Below are positions 45,731 to 58,817 of a stretch of DNA of 64,000 nt, piece by piece. Position numbers and translations under genes: made by a program. The stretch spans positions 27,968,501 to 28,032,500 of the forward strand of contig NC_079879.1 of the NCBI RefSeq assembly GCF_029227915.1, given 5' to 3'. The notes below the pieces were generated by a model. It searched no databases and was not told the origin of the DNA. It saw only the letters and a list, made by a program, of their open reading frames with translations. Each line of letters starts with the position of its first letter. The stretch's first letter is position 1. This DNA comes from Hydractinia symbiolongicarpus (Eukaryota > Cnidaria > Hydrozoa > Anthoathecata > Hydractiniidae).

Positions 45731-48455
45731 AGCAGGTCAAATTAGGAAGAATGTTATTTCTTCGAGTCCAATTGTCTCATTTATCACATTTATTAGGTCA
45801 AAGTCTAAAATCAGTTCAATTAACTCCCACAGTCAATTGTTTCACAGTTAAAAGCGACGCAACCTAGTACTATCAGAAACATGTCGCTAAACACATGTTA
45901 ATAAGAAAATGCGACGCAATCGTTGTAATTCATACGAACTGATACCGTTAGAAAGTCAATGAAATATAGTTTTTGAAACTGTCTCCATTTTTTGAGCGCG
46001 TGTTAACGGCTAGGATTGGTCCCACTGTAAAAAATGAGTTTTTTATCTACATTTTTAAATAACGCCGTACCACAGCAACCAGTTTAATCGACGAGTTCAA
46101 GCCATCATGTCAAACTAAGAAAAATGTTATTCCTTGGAGTCCAATTGTCTCTTTTATCACATTTATAAGCTCAGAGTTTAAAATCAGTTCAATTAAGTCC
46201 CACAGTCAATCGTTTCACTGTTAAAAGCGATGAAACCTAGTAATATCAGAAACATATCGCTAAATCCATGTTGGTACGAATATGTGACGCAACCGTCGTA
46301 ACTCACACGGACTGATACCGTTAGAAAGTCAATTAAATGTATTTTTTGAAACTGTCTCTATTTTTGGAGCGCGTGTTACCGGCTAGGATTGGCGCCACAG
46401 TAAAAAATGAATTTTTTATCTACTTTTTCAAATAAAGCGCTACCAGAGCGCCCAGTGTAATCGCTTAGTTCTAGCAATCATGTCAAATTAAGAAGAATGT
46501 TATTTTTTGGAGTCCAATTGTCTCATTATAACATTTATAAGGTCACAGTCCAAAATCAGTTCAATGAAGTACTACAGTCAATTGTTTCACTGTTAAAAGC
46601 AATGAAACCTAGTAATATCAGAAAAATATTGCTAAATGCATGTTGGTGCGAATATGTGACGCAACCGTTGTATCTCAAACGGACTGATACCGTTAGAATG
46701 TCAATGAAATATAGTTTTCGAAGCTGTCTCTCTTTCTTCAGCGCGCTAACGGCTAGGATTGGTCCCACAGTAAAAAATGTTTTTTTTATTTACATTTTTG
46801 AATAAAGCGCTACCACAGCTCCCAGTTTAATCACTGAGTTCCAGCAATCATGTCAAACTAAGAAAAATGTTATTTCTTGGAGTCCAATTGCCTCATTTAT
46901 CACATTTTTAAAGTCAAAGTCTAAAATCAGGTCAATTAAGTCCCACGGTCATATGTTTCACAGTTAAAAGCGACGGAACCTAATAATATCAGAAAAATAT
47001 CGCTAAATGCATGTTGGTACGAATATGTGACGCAATCGATGTAATTTATACGTACTGATACCGTTAGAAAGTCAATGAAATATAGTTTTTGAAACTGTCT
47101 CTATTTTTTGAGCGCGTGCTAACGGCTAGGAATAGTCCCACAGTAAAAAATGATTTTTTTATCTACATTTTTAAATAAAGCGCTACCACAGCTCCCAGTT
47201 TAATTGCTGAGTTCCAGCAATCATGTCAGACTAAGAAAAATGTTATTTCTTGGAGTCCAGTTGACTCATTATAACAGTTAAAAGGTCAAAGTCTAAAATC
47301 AGTTCATATAAGATCCACAGTCAATCGTTGCACTGTTAATAGCAATACAACCTAGTAATATCAGAAACATATCGCTAAGTACATGTTGGTACGAATATGT
47401 GACGCAATCGTTGTAATTCATACGGACTGATACCGTTAGAAAGTCAATGAAATATAGTTTTTGAAACTGTCTCTATTTTTTAAGCGCGTGCTAACGGCTA
47501 GGATTGGTCCCACAGTAAAAAATGAATTTTTTATCTACATTTTTAAATAGAGCGCTACCACAGCGCCAAGTGTAATCACTGAATTCCAGCAGGTCAAATG
47601 AAGAAGAATGTTATTTCTTCGAGTCCAATTGTCTCATTTATCACATTTATTAGGTCAAAGTCTAAAATCAGTTCAATTAAGTCCCACAGTCAATTGTTTC
47701 ACATTTAAAAGCAACGCAACCTAGTAATATCAGAAACATATCGCTAAACACATGTTGGTAAGAAAATGCGACGCAATCGTTGTAATTCATACGAACTGAT
47801 ACCGTTAGAAAGTCAATGAAATATAGTTTTTGAAACTGTCTCCATTTTGTGAGCGCGTGTTAACGGCTAGGATTGGTCCCACAGTAAAAAATGATTTTTT
47901 ATCTACCTTTTTAAATAACGCGCTACCACAGCAACCAGTTTAATCGCCGAGTTCCAGCCATCATGTCAAACTAAGAAAAATGTTATTCCTTGGAGTCCAA
48001 TTTTCTCTTTTATCACATTTATAAGGGGAGAGTTTAAAATCAGTTCAATTAAGTCCCACAGTCAATCGTTTCACTGTTAAAAGCGATGAAACCTAGTGAT
48101 ATCAGAAACATATCGCTAAATCCATGTTGGTACGAATATGTGACGCAACCGTCGTAACTCACACGGACTGATACCGTTAGAAAGTCAATTAAATGTATTT
48201 TTTGAAACTGTCTCTATTTCTTGAGTGCGTGCTAACAGCTAGGATGGTCCCGCAATAAAAAATTAATTTTTTATCTACATTTTTAAATAAAGCACTACCA
48301 CAGTTCCAGTGTAATCGCTGAGTTCAAGAAATCATGTAAAACTAAAAAGAATGTCATTTCTTGGAGTTCGATTGTCTCATTTATGACATTTATCAGGCAA
48401 AAACCCAAAGCAGGTCAATTAAGTCCCACAGTCAATCATTTCACTGTTAAAAGCG
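45731..48455 (+). repeat. Domain B units c-i-e-g-h-c-i
   Basis: Units at 45857 (c), 46230 (i), 46602 (e), 46973 (g), 47345 (h), 47714 (c) and 48086 (i). The c-i pair brackets the block and appears again at 49202-49946. The e unit is a mosaic: its first part is e, but from about 46780 it has the f-type second half (TGTTTTTTTTATTTAC, CAGCTCCC), so the usual f unit appears to have fused into it. No gene is present. Confidence 0.85.
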
Positions 48456-51429
48456 ATGAAACCTTGTAATATCAGAAAAATATCGCTAAATGCATGTTGG
48501 TACGAATATGTGACGCAACCGTCGTAACTCATAAAGGACTGATACCGTTAGAAAGTCAATTAAATGTAGTTTTTAAAACTGTCTCTATTTCTTTAGCGCG
48601 TGCTAACGGCTAGGATTAGTCCCACAGTAAAAAATGAATTTCTTATCTACATTTTTAAATAAAGCGCTACCACAGCTCCCAGTTTAATCGCTGAGTTTCA
48701 GCAATCATGTCAAACTAAGAAAAATGTTATTTCTTGGAGTCCAATTGTCTCATTTATCACATTTATAAGGTCAAAGTTTAGAATCAGTTCAATTAAGTCC
48801 CACAGTCAATTGTTTCACAGTTAAAAGCGACGCAACCTAGTAATATCAGAAACATATCGCTAAACAGATGTCGGTACGAATATGTGACGCAACCGTTGTA
48901 ACTCAAACGGACTGATACCGTTAAAAAGTCAATGCAATATAGTTTTTGAAACTGTCTCTATTTCTTTAGCGCCTGCTAACGGCTACGGTTGGTCCCACAG
49001 TAAAAAATGATTATTTATCTAAATATTTAAATGAAGCGCTACCACAGCGCCCAGTGCATTCGCTGAATTCCAGCAATGTTGCCAAATTAAGAAGAATCGT
49101 ATTAATTGGAGTCCAATTGTCTCATTTATCACATTTATTAGGTCAAAGTCTAAAATCAGTTCAATTAAGTCCCACAGTCAATTGTTTCACATTTAAAAGC
49201 AACGCAACCTAGTAATATCAGAAACATATCGCTAAACACATGTTGGTAAGAAAATGCGACGCAATCGTTGTAATTCATACGAACTGATACCGTTAGAAAG
49301 TCAATGAAATATAGTTTTTGAAACTGTCTCCATTTTGTGAGCGCGTGTTAACGGCTAGGATTGGTCCCACAGTAAAAAATGAGTTTTTTATCTACCTTTT
49401 TAAATAACGCGCTACCACAGCAACCAGTTTAATCGCCGAGTTCCAGCCATCATGTCAAACTAAGAAAAATGTTATTCCTTGGAGTCTAATTTTCTCTTTT
49501 ATCACATTTATAAGGTGAGAGTTTAAAATTAGTTCAATTAAGTCCCACAGTAAATCGTTTCACTGTTAAAAGCGATGAAACCTAGTGATATCAGAAACAT
49601 ATCGCTAAATCCATGTTGGTACGAATATGTGACGCAACCGTCGTAACTCACACGGACTGATACCGTTAGAAAGTCAATTAAATGTATTTTTTGAAACTGT
49701 CGCTAATTTTGGAGCGCGTGTTAACGGCTAGGATTGGCCCCACAGTAAGAAATGAATTTTTTATCTACATTTTCAAATAAAGCGCTACCAGAGCGCCCAG
49801 TGTAATCGCTTAGTTCCAGCAATCATGTCAAATTAAGAAGAATGTTATTTTGTGGAGTCCAATTGTCTCATTATAACATTTATAAGGTCACAGTCCAAAA
49901 TCAGTTCAATGAAGTACTACAGTCAATTGTTTCACTGTTAAAAGCAATGAAACCTAGTAATATCAGAAAAATATCGCTAAATGCATGTTGGTACGAATAT
50001 GTGACGCAACCGTTGTAACTCAAACGGACTGATACCGTTAGAAAGTCAATGAAATATAGTTTTCGAAGCTGTCTCTCTTTCTTCAGCGCGCTAACGGCTA
50101 GGATTGGTCCCACAGTAAAAAAAGACTTTTTTATCTAAATTTTTAAGTGAAGCGCCACCACAGCGTCAAGTGTAATCGCTGAATTCCAGCAATCAGGTCA
50201 AATTAAGAAGAATATTATTTCTTGGAGTCAAATTGTCTCATTTATCACATTTATAAGGTCAAAGTCTAAAATCAGTTCAATTAAGTCCCACAGTCAATCA
50301 TTTCACAGTTAAAAGCGACGGAACCTAATAATATCAGAAACATATCGCTAAACAGATGTTGGTACGAATATGTGACGCAACCGTCGTAACTCACACGGAC
50401 TGATACCGTTAGAAAGTCAATTAAATGTAGTTTTTAAAACTGTCTCTATTTCTTTGGCGAGTGCTAACGGCTAGGATTGGTCCCACAGTAAAAAATGAAT
50501 TTTTTATCTACATTTTTAAATAAAGCGCTACCACAGCTCCCAGTTGAATCGCTGAGTTCCAGCAATCATGTCAAACTAAGAAAAATGTTATTTCTTGGAG
50601 TCCAATTGTCTCAATTTAACATTAATAAGGTCAAAGTCCAAAATCAGTTCAATAAAGTCTCACAGTCAATCGTTTCACTGTTAAAAGCGATGAAACCTAA
50701 TAATATCAGAAAAATATCGCTAAATGCATGTTGGTACGAATATGTGACGCAATCGTTGTAATTTATCCGGACTGATACCGATAGAAAATCAATGAATTGT
50801 AGTTTTTGAAACTGTCTCTATTTCTTCAGCGCGCGGTAGCTGTTAGGATTGGACCCACAGTACAAAATGACTTATTTATCTACTTTTTTGAATAAAGCAA
50901 TACCACAGCGTCCAGTATAATTGCTGAGTTAAAGCAATCATTTCATATTAAGAAGAACGTTACTTCTTGGAGTCCAGTTGCCTCATTATAACATTTAAAA
51001 GGTCAAAGTCTAAAATCAGTTCAATTAAGTCTCACAGACGGTTGTTTCACATTTTAAAGCGACGCAACCTAGTAATATCAGAAAAATATCGCTAAATGCG
51101 TGTTGGTACGAATATGTGACGCAACCGTTGTAACTCAAACGAGCTGATTCCGTTAGAAAGTCAATGAAATATAGTTTTTGAAACTGTCTATATTTCTTTG
51201 GCGGGTGCTAACGGCTAGGATTGGTCCCACAGTAAAAAATGACTTATTTATCTATTTTTAAAATAAAGCGCTACCATAGCGCCAAGTGTAATCACGGAAT
51301 TCCAGCAGGTCAAACTAAGAAGAATGTTATTTCTTGGAGTCCAATTGTCTCATTTATCACATTTATAAGGTCAAAGTCTAAAATCAGTTCAATTAAGGCC
51401 CACAGTCAATCGTTTCACTGTTAATAGCG
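48456..51429 (+). repeat. Domain B units j-k-c-i-e-l-m-n
   Basis: Units at 48456 (j), 48830 (k, GCGCCTGCTAACGG), 49202 (c), 49575 (i), 49947 (e), 50318 (j-like), 50690 (m) and 51062 (n). The m-n-o run starting at 50690 reappears at 56965 and 58075, offset 6275 bp for n and o. Two unit types here (c and e) keep the domain B centre's variants while j, k, m and n mark the right-hand part of the window. Confidence 0.84.
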
Positions 51430-54366
51430 ATGCAACCTAGTAATATCAGAATCAAATCGCTAAATGCATGTTGGTACGAATGTGTGACGCAACCGTTGTA
51501 ACTCAAACGGGCTGATACCGATAGAAAGTCAATGAAATATAGTTTTTGAAACTGTCTCTATTTCTTGAGCGCGTGCTAACAGCTAGGATGGTCCCGCAAT
51601 AAAAAATTAATTTTTTATCTACATTTTTAAATAAAGCGCTACCACAGTTCCAGTGTAATCGCTGAGTTCAAGAAATCATGTAAAACTAAAAAGAATGTCA
51701 TTTCTTGGAGTTCGATTGTCTCATTTATGACATTTATCAGGCAAAAACCCAAAGCAGGTCAGTTTCACTGTTAGAAGCGATGAAACCTAGTAATGTCAGA
51801 AAAACATCGCTAAATGCATGTCGGTACGAATATGTGACGCAACCGTTGTAACTCAAACGGACTGATACCGTTAAAAATTCAATGCAATATAGTTTTTGAA
51901 ACTGTCTCTATTTCTTTAGCGCCTGCTAACGGCTACGGTTGGTCCCACAGTAAAAAATGCTTATTTATCTAAATATTTAAATGAAGCGCTACCACAGCGC
52001 CCAGTGTATTCGCTGAATTCCAGCAATGTTGCCAAATTAAGAAGAATCGTATTTATTGGAGTACAATTGTCTCATTTATCACATTTATAAGGTCAAAGTC
52101 TAAAATCAGTTCAATTAAGGCCCACAGTCAATCGTTTCACTGTTAAAAGCGATGAAACCTAGTAATATCAGAAAAATATCGCTAAATGCATGTTGGTACG
52201 AATATGTGACGCAACCGTCGTAACTCACACGGACTGATACCGTTAGAAAGTCAATTAAATGTAGTTTTTAAAACTGTCTCTATTTCTTTGGCGCGTGCTA
52301 ACGGCTAGGATTGGTCCCACAGTACAAAATGACTTATTTATCTACTTTTTTGAATAAAGCAATATCACAGCGTCTAGTATAATTGCTAAGTTACAGCAAT
52401 CATTTCATATTAAGAAGAACGTTACTTCTTGGAGTCCAATTGTCTCATTTATCACATTTATAAGGTTAAAGTTTAGAATCAGTTCAATTAAGTCCCACAG
52501 TCAACTGTTTCACAGTTAAAAGCGACGTAACCTAGTAATATCAGAAACATATCGCTAAACAGATGTTGGTACGAATATGTGACGCAATCGTGGTAATTCA
52601 TACGGACTGATACCGTTAGAAAGTCAATGAAATATAGTTTTTGAAACTGTCTCTATTTCTTGAGCGCGTGCTAACGGCTAGGATTGGTCCCACAGTAAAA
52701 AATGATTTTTTTATCTACATTTTTAAATAAAGCGCTACCAGAGCGCCCAGTGTAATTGCTTAGTTTCAGCAATCATGTCAAATTAAGAAGAATGTTATTT
52801 TTTGGAGTCCAATTGTCTCATTATAACATTAATAAGGTCACAGTCCAAAATCAGTTCAATTAAGTCCCACAGTCAATTGTTTCACATTTAAAAGCAACGC
52901 AACCTAGTAATATCAGAAACATATCGCTAAACACATGTTGGTAAGAAAATGCGACGCAATCGTTGTAATTCATACGAACTGATACCGTTAAAAAGTCAAT
53001 GAAATATAGTTTTTGAAACTGTCTCCATTTTGTGAGCGCGTGTTAACGGCTAGGATTGGTCCCACAGTAAAAAATGAGTTTTTTATCTACCTTTTTAAAT
53101 AACGCGCTACCACAGCAACCAGTTTAATCGCCGAGTTCCAGCCATCATGTCAAACTAAGAAAAATGTTATTCCTTGGAGTTCGATTGTCTCATTTATGAC
53201 ATTTATCAGGCAAAAACCCAAAGCAGGTCAGTTTCACTGTTAGAAGCGATGAAACCTAGTAATGTCAGAAAAACATCGCTAAATGCATGTCGGTACGAAT
53301 ATGTGACGCAACCGTTGTAACTCAAACGGACTGATACCGTTAAAAAGTCAATGCAATATAGTTTTTGAAACTGTCTCTATTTCTTTAGCGCCTGCTAACG
53401 GCTACGGTTGGTCCCACAGTAAAAAATGCTTATTTATCTAAATATTTAAATGAAGCGCTACCACAGCGCCCAGTGTATTCGCTGAATTCCAGCAATGTTG
53501 CCAAATTAAGAAGGATCGTATTTATTGGAGTCCAATTGTCTCATTTATCACATTTATAAGGTCAAAGTCTAAAATCAGTTCAATTAAGGCCCACAGTCAA
53601 TCGTTTCACTGTTAAAAGCGATGAAACCTAGTAATATCAGAAAAATATCGCTAAATGCATGTTGGTACGAATATGTGACGCAACCGTCGTAACTCACACG
53701 GACTGATACCGTTAGAAAGTCAATTAAATGTAGTTTTTAAAACTGTCTCTATTTCTTTGGCGCGTGCTAACGGCTAGGATTGGTCCCACAGTACAAAATG
53801 ACTTACTTATCTACTTTTTTGAATAAAGCAAAATCACAGCGTCCAGTATAATTGCTAAGTTACAGCAATCATTTCATATTAAGAAGAACGTTACTTCTTG
53901 GAGTCCAATTGTCTCATTTATCACATTTATAAGGTTAAAGTTTAGAATCAGTTCAATTAAGGCCCACAGTCAATCGTTTCACTGTTAAAAGCGATGAAAC
54001 CTAGTAATATCAGAAAAATATCGCTAAATGCATGTTGGTACGAATATGTGACGCAACCGTCGTAACTCACACGGACTGATACCGTTAGAAAGTCAATTAA
54101 ATGTAGTTTTAAAAACTGTCTCTATTTCTTTGGCGCGTGCTAACGGCTAGGATTGGTCCCACAGTACAAAATGACTTATTTATCTACTTTTTTGAATAAA
54201 GCAATATCACAGCGTCCAGTATAATTGCTAAGTTACAGCAATCATTTCATATTAAGAAGAACGTTACTTCTTGGAGTCCAATTGTCTCATTTATCACATT
54301 TATAAGGTTAAAGTTTAGAATCAGTTCAATTAAGTCCCACAGTCAATTGTTTCACAGTTAAAAGCG
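51430..54366 (+). repeat. Domain B units o-p-j-f-c-p-j-j, 1469-bp repeat
   Basis: Units at 51430 (o, 350 bp), 51780 (p), 52152 (j), 52525 (f-like), 52897 (c, 352 bp), 53249 (p), 53621 (j) and 53994 (j). The p-j pair at 51780 recurs at 53249, offset 1469 bp, and the j unit is then duplicated (53621 and 53994, 373 bp apart). Both short units lack about 20 bp, including one GTCCCACAGT decamer, where AAAGCAGGTC joins AGTTTCACTG (near 51762 and 53231). Confidence 0.87.
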
Positions 54367-57300
54367 ACGCAACCTAATAATATCAGAAAAATATCGCTAA
54401 ATGCATGTTGGTACGAATATGTGACGCAATCGATGTAATTTATACGGACTGATACCGTTAGAAAGTCAATGAAATATAATTTTTGAAACTGTTTCTATTT
54501 TTTGAGCGCGTGCTAACGGCTAGGATTGGTCCCACAGTAAAAAATGATTTTTTTATCTACATTTTTAAATAAAGCGCTACCAGAGCGCCCAGTGTAATTG
54601 CTTAGTTCCAGCAATCATGTCAAATTAAGGAGAATGTTATTTTTTGGAGTCCAATTGTCTCATTATAACATTAATAAGGTCACAGTCCAAAATCAGTTCA
54701 ATAAAGCCCTACAGTCAATTGTTTCACTGTTAGAAGCGATGAAACCTAGTAATGTCAGAAAAACATCGCTAAATGCATGTCGGTACGAATATGTGACGAA
54801 ACCTTTGTAATTCTACGGGCTGATACCGTTAGAAAGTCAATGAAATATAGTTTTTGAAACTGTCTCTATTTCTTGAGCGCGTGCTAACAGCTAGGATGGT
54901 CCCGCAATAAAAAATTAATTTTTTATCTACATTTTTAAATAAAGGGCTACCACAGTTCCAGTGTAATCGCTGAGTTCAAGAAATCATGTAAAACTAAAAA
55001 GAATGTCATTTCTTGGATTTCGATTGTCTCATTTATGACATTTATCAGGCAAAAACCCAAAGCAGGTCAATTAAGTCCCACAGTCAATCATTTCACTGTT
55101 AAAAGCGACGAAACCTAGTAATATCAGAAAAATATCGCTAAATGCATGTTGGTACGAATATCTGACGCAACCGTCGTAACTCACACGGACTGATACCGTT
55201 AGAAAGTCAATTAAATGTAGTTTTTAAAACTGTCTCTATTTCTTTGGCGCGTGCTAACGGCTAGGATTGGTCCAACTGTAAAAAATGAATTTTTTATCTA
55301 CATTTTTAAATAAAGCGCTACCACAGCTCCCAGTTGAATCGCTGAGTTTCAGCAATCATGTCAAACTAAGAAAAATGTTATTTCTTGGAGTCCAATTGTC
55401 TCATTTATCACATTTATAAGGTCAAAGTCCAAAATCAGTTCAATAAAGTCTCACAGTCAATCGTTTCACTGTTAAAAGCGATGAAACCTAATAATATCAG
55501 AAAAATATCGCTAAATGCATGTTGGTACGAATATGTGACGCAATCGATGTAATTTATACGGACTGATACCGTTAGAAAGTCAATGAAATATAATTTTTGA
55601 AACTGTCTCTATTTTTTGAGCGCGTGCTAACGGCTAGGATTGGTCCCACAGTAAAAAATGATTTTTTTATCTACATTTTTAAATAAAGCGCTACCAGAGC
55701 TCCCTGTGTAATCGCTGAGTTCCAGCAATCATGTCAAACTAAGAAAAATGTTATTTCTTGGAGTCCAATTGTCTCAATTTAACATTAATAAGGTCAAAGT
55801 CCAAAATCAGTTCAATAAAGTCTCACAGTCAATCGTTTCACTGTTAAAAGCGATGAAACCTAATAATATCAGAAAAATATCGCTAAATGCATGTTGGTAC
55901 GAATATGTGACGCAATCGATGTAATTTATACGGACTGATACCGTTAGAAAGTCAATGAAATATAATTTTTGAAACTGTCTCTATTTTTTGAGCGCGTGGT
56001 AACGGCTAGGGTTGGTCCCACAGTAAAAAATGATTTTTTTATCTACATTTTTAAATAAAGCGCTACCAGAGCGCCCAGTGTAATTGCTTAGTTCCAGCAA
56101 TCATGTCAAATTAAGAAGAATGTTATTTTTTGGAGTCCAATTGTCTCATTATAACATTAATAAGGTCACAGTCCAAAATCAGTTCAATAAAGCCCTACAG
56201 TCAATTGTTTCACTGTTTCAAGCGATGAAACCTAGTAATGTCAGAAAAACATCGCTAAATGCATGTCGGTACGAATATGTGACGCAACCGTTGTAACTCA
56301 AACGGACTGATACCGTTAAAAAGTCAATGCAATATAGTTTTTGAAACTGTCTCTATTTCTTTAGCGCCTGCTAACGGCTACGGTTGGTCCCACAGTAAAA
56401 AATGCTTATTTATCTAAATATTTAAATGAAGCGCTACCACAGCGCCCAGTGTATTCGCTGAATTCCAGCAATGTTGCCAAATTAAGAAGAATCGTATTTA
56501 TTGGAGTCCAATTGTCTCATTTATCACATTTATAAGGTCAAAGTCTAAAATCAGTTCAATTAAGGCCCACAGTCAATCGTTTCACTGTTAATAGCAATGC
56601 AACCTAGTAATATCAGAATCATATCTAAATGCATGTTGGTACGAATGTGTGACGCAACCGTTGTAACTCAAACGGGCTGATACCGATAGAAAGTCAATGA
56701 AATGTAGTTTTTGAAACTGTCTCTATTTCTTCAGCGCGCTAGCGGTTAGGATTGGTCCCACAGTACAAAATGACTTATTTATCTACTTTTTTGAATAAAG
56801 CAATATCACAGCGTCCAGTATAATTGCTAAGTTACAGCAATCATTTCATATTAAGAAGAACGTTACTTCTTTGAGTCCAGTTGTCTAGTTATAACATTTA
56901 AAAGGTCAAAGTCTAAAATCAGTTCAATTAAGTCCCACAGACAATTGTTTCACATTTAAAAGCGACGCAACCTAGTAATATCAGAAACATATCGCTAAAT
57001 GCATGTTGGTACGAATATGTGACGCAATCGTTGTAATTTATCCGGACTGATACCGATAGAAAATCAATGAATTGTAGTTTTTGAAACTGTCTCTATTTCT
57101 TCAGCGCGCGGTAGCTGTTAGGATTGGACCCACAGTACAAAATGACTTATTTATCTACTTTTTAGAATAAAGCAATACCACAGCGTCCAGTATAATTGCT
57201 GAGTTAAAGCAATCATTTCATATTAAGAAGAACGTTACTTCTTGGAGTCCAGTTGCCTCATTATAACATTTAAAAGGTCAAAGTCTAAAATCAGTTCAAT

Positions 57301-58817
57301 TAAGTCCCACAGACAGTTGTTTCACATTTTAAAGCGACGCAACCCAGTAATATCAGAAAAATATCGCTAAATGCGTGTTGGTACGAATATGTGACGCAAC
57401 CGTTGTAACTCAAACGAGCTGATTCCGTTAGAAAGTCAATGAAATATAGTTTTTGAAACTGTCTATATTTCTTTGGCGGGTGTTAACGGCTAGGATTGGT
57501 CCCACAGTAAAAAATGACTTATTTATCTATTTTTAAAATAAAGCGCTACCATAGCGCCAAGTGTAATCACGGATTTCCAGCAGGTCAAACTAAGAAGAAT
57601 GTTATTTCTTGGAGTCCAATTGTCTCATTTATCACATTTATAAGGTCAAAGTCTAAAATCAGTTCAATTAAGGCCCACAGTCAATCGTTTCACTGTTAAT
57701 AGCGATGCAACCTAGTAATATCAGAATCATATCGCTAAATGCATGTTGGTACGAATGTGTGACGCAACCGTTGTAACTCAAACGGGCTGATACCGATAGA
57801 AAGTCAATGAAATGTAGTTTTTGAAACTGTCTCTATTTCTTCAGCACGCTAGCGATTAGGATTGGTCCCACAGTACAAAATGACTTATTTATCTACTTTT
57901 TTGAATAAAGCAATATCACAGCGTCCAGTATAATTGCTAAGTTACAGCAATCATTTCATATTAAGAAGAACGTTACTTCTTTGAGTCCAGTTGTCTAATT
58001 ATAACATTTAAAAGGTCAAAGTCTAAAATCAGTTCAATTAAGTCCCACAGACAATTGTTTCACACTTAAAAGCGACGCAACCTACTAATATCAGAAACAT
58101 ATCGCTAAATGCATGTTGGTACGAATATGTGACGCAATCGTTGTAATTTATCCGGACTGATACCGATAGAAAATCAATGAATTTTAGTTTTTGAAACTGT
58201 CTCTATTTCTTCAGCGCGCGGTAGCTGTTAGGATTGGACCCACAGTACAAAATGACTTATTTATCTACTTTTTTGAATAAAGCAATACCACAGCGTCCAG
58301 TATAATTGCTGAGTTAAAGCAATCATTTCATATTAAGAAGAACGTTACTTCTTGGAGTCCAGTTGCCTCATTATAACATTTAAAAGGTCAAAGTCTAAAA
58401 TCAGTTCAATTAAGTCCCACAGACAGTTGTTTCACATTTTAAAGCGACGCAACCTAGTAATATCAGAAAAATATCGCTAAATGCGTGTTGGTACGAATAT
58501 GTGACGCAACCGTTGTAACTCGAACGAGCTGATTCCGTTAGAAAGTCAATGAAACATAGTTTTTGAAACTGTCTCCATTTTGTGAGCGCGTGTTAACGGC
58601 TAGGATTGGTCCCACAGTAAAAAATGAATTTTTTATCTACATTTTTAAATAAAGCGCTACCACAGCTCCCTGTGTAATCGCTGAGTTCCAGCAATCATGT
58701 CAAACTAAGAAAAATGTTATTTCTTGGGGTCCAATTGTCTCAATTTAACATTAATAAGGTCAAAGTCCAAAATCAGTTCAATAAATCTCACAGTCAATCG
58801 TTTCACTGTTAAAAGCG
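54367..58817 (+). repeat. 12-unit higher-order repeat, copy 1 (4.45 kb)
   Basis: Unit order g-p-j-g-g-p-o-m-n-o-m-n, at 54367, 54739, 55108, 55481, 55853, 56225, 56597, 56965, 57337, 57705, 58075 and 58447. All twelve landmarks recur 4451 bp later, or 4453 after a 2-bp difference at 56622 (ATATCTAAATG versus ATATCGCTAAATG). The match starts just after 54370 and fades at about 58570-58620. I noted about seven substitutions, so the copies are nearly identical. Confidence 0.94.
56597..58817 (+). repeat. Nested 3-unit repeat o-m-n, two copies (1.11 kb each)
   Basis: Units 56597, 56965, 57337 and then 57705, 58075, 58447 have the same o-m-n order, offset 1108-1110 bp. Both m units share ATTTATCCGG and CGCGCGGTAGCTG; both n units share AAACGAGCTGATTCC or its close form. 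The doubling is present in both 12-unit copies (also 61048-63267), so it came before the 4.45-kb duplication. Confidence 0.9.
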
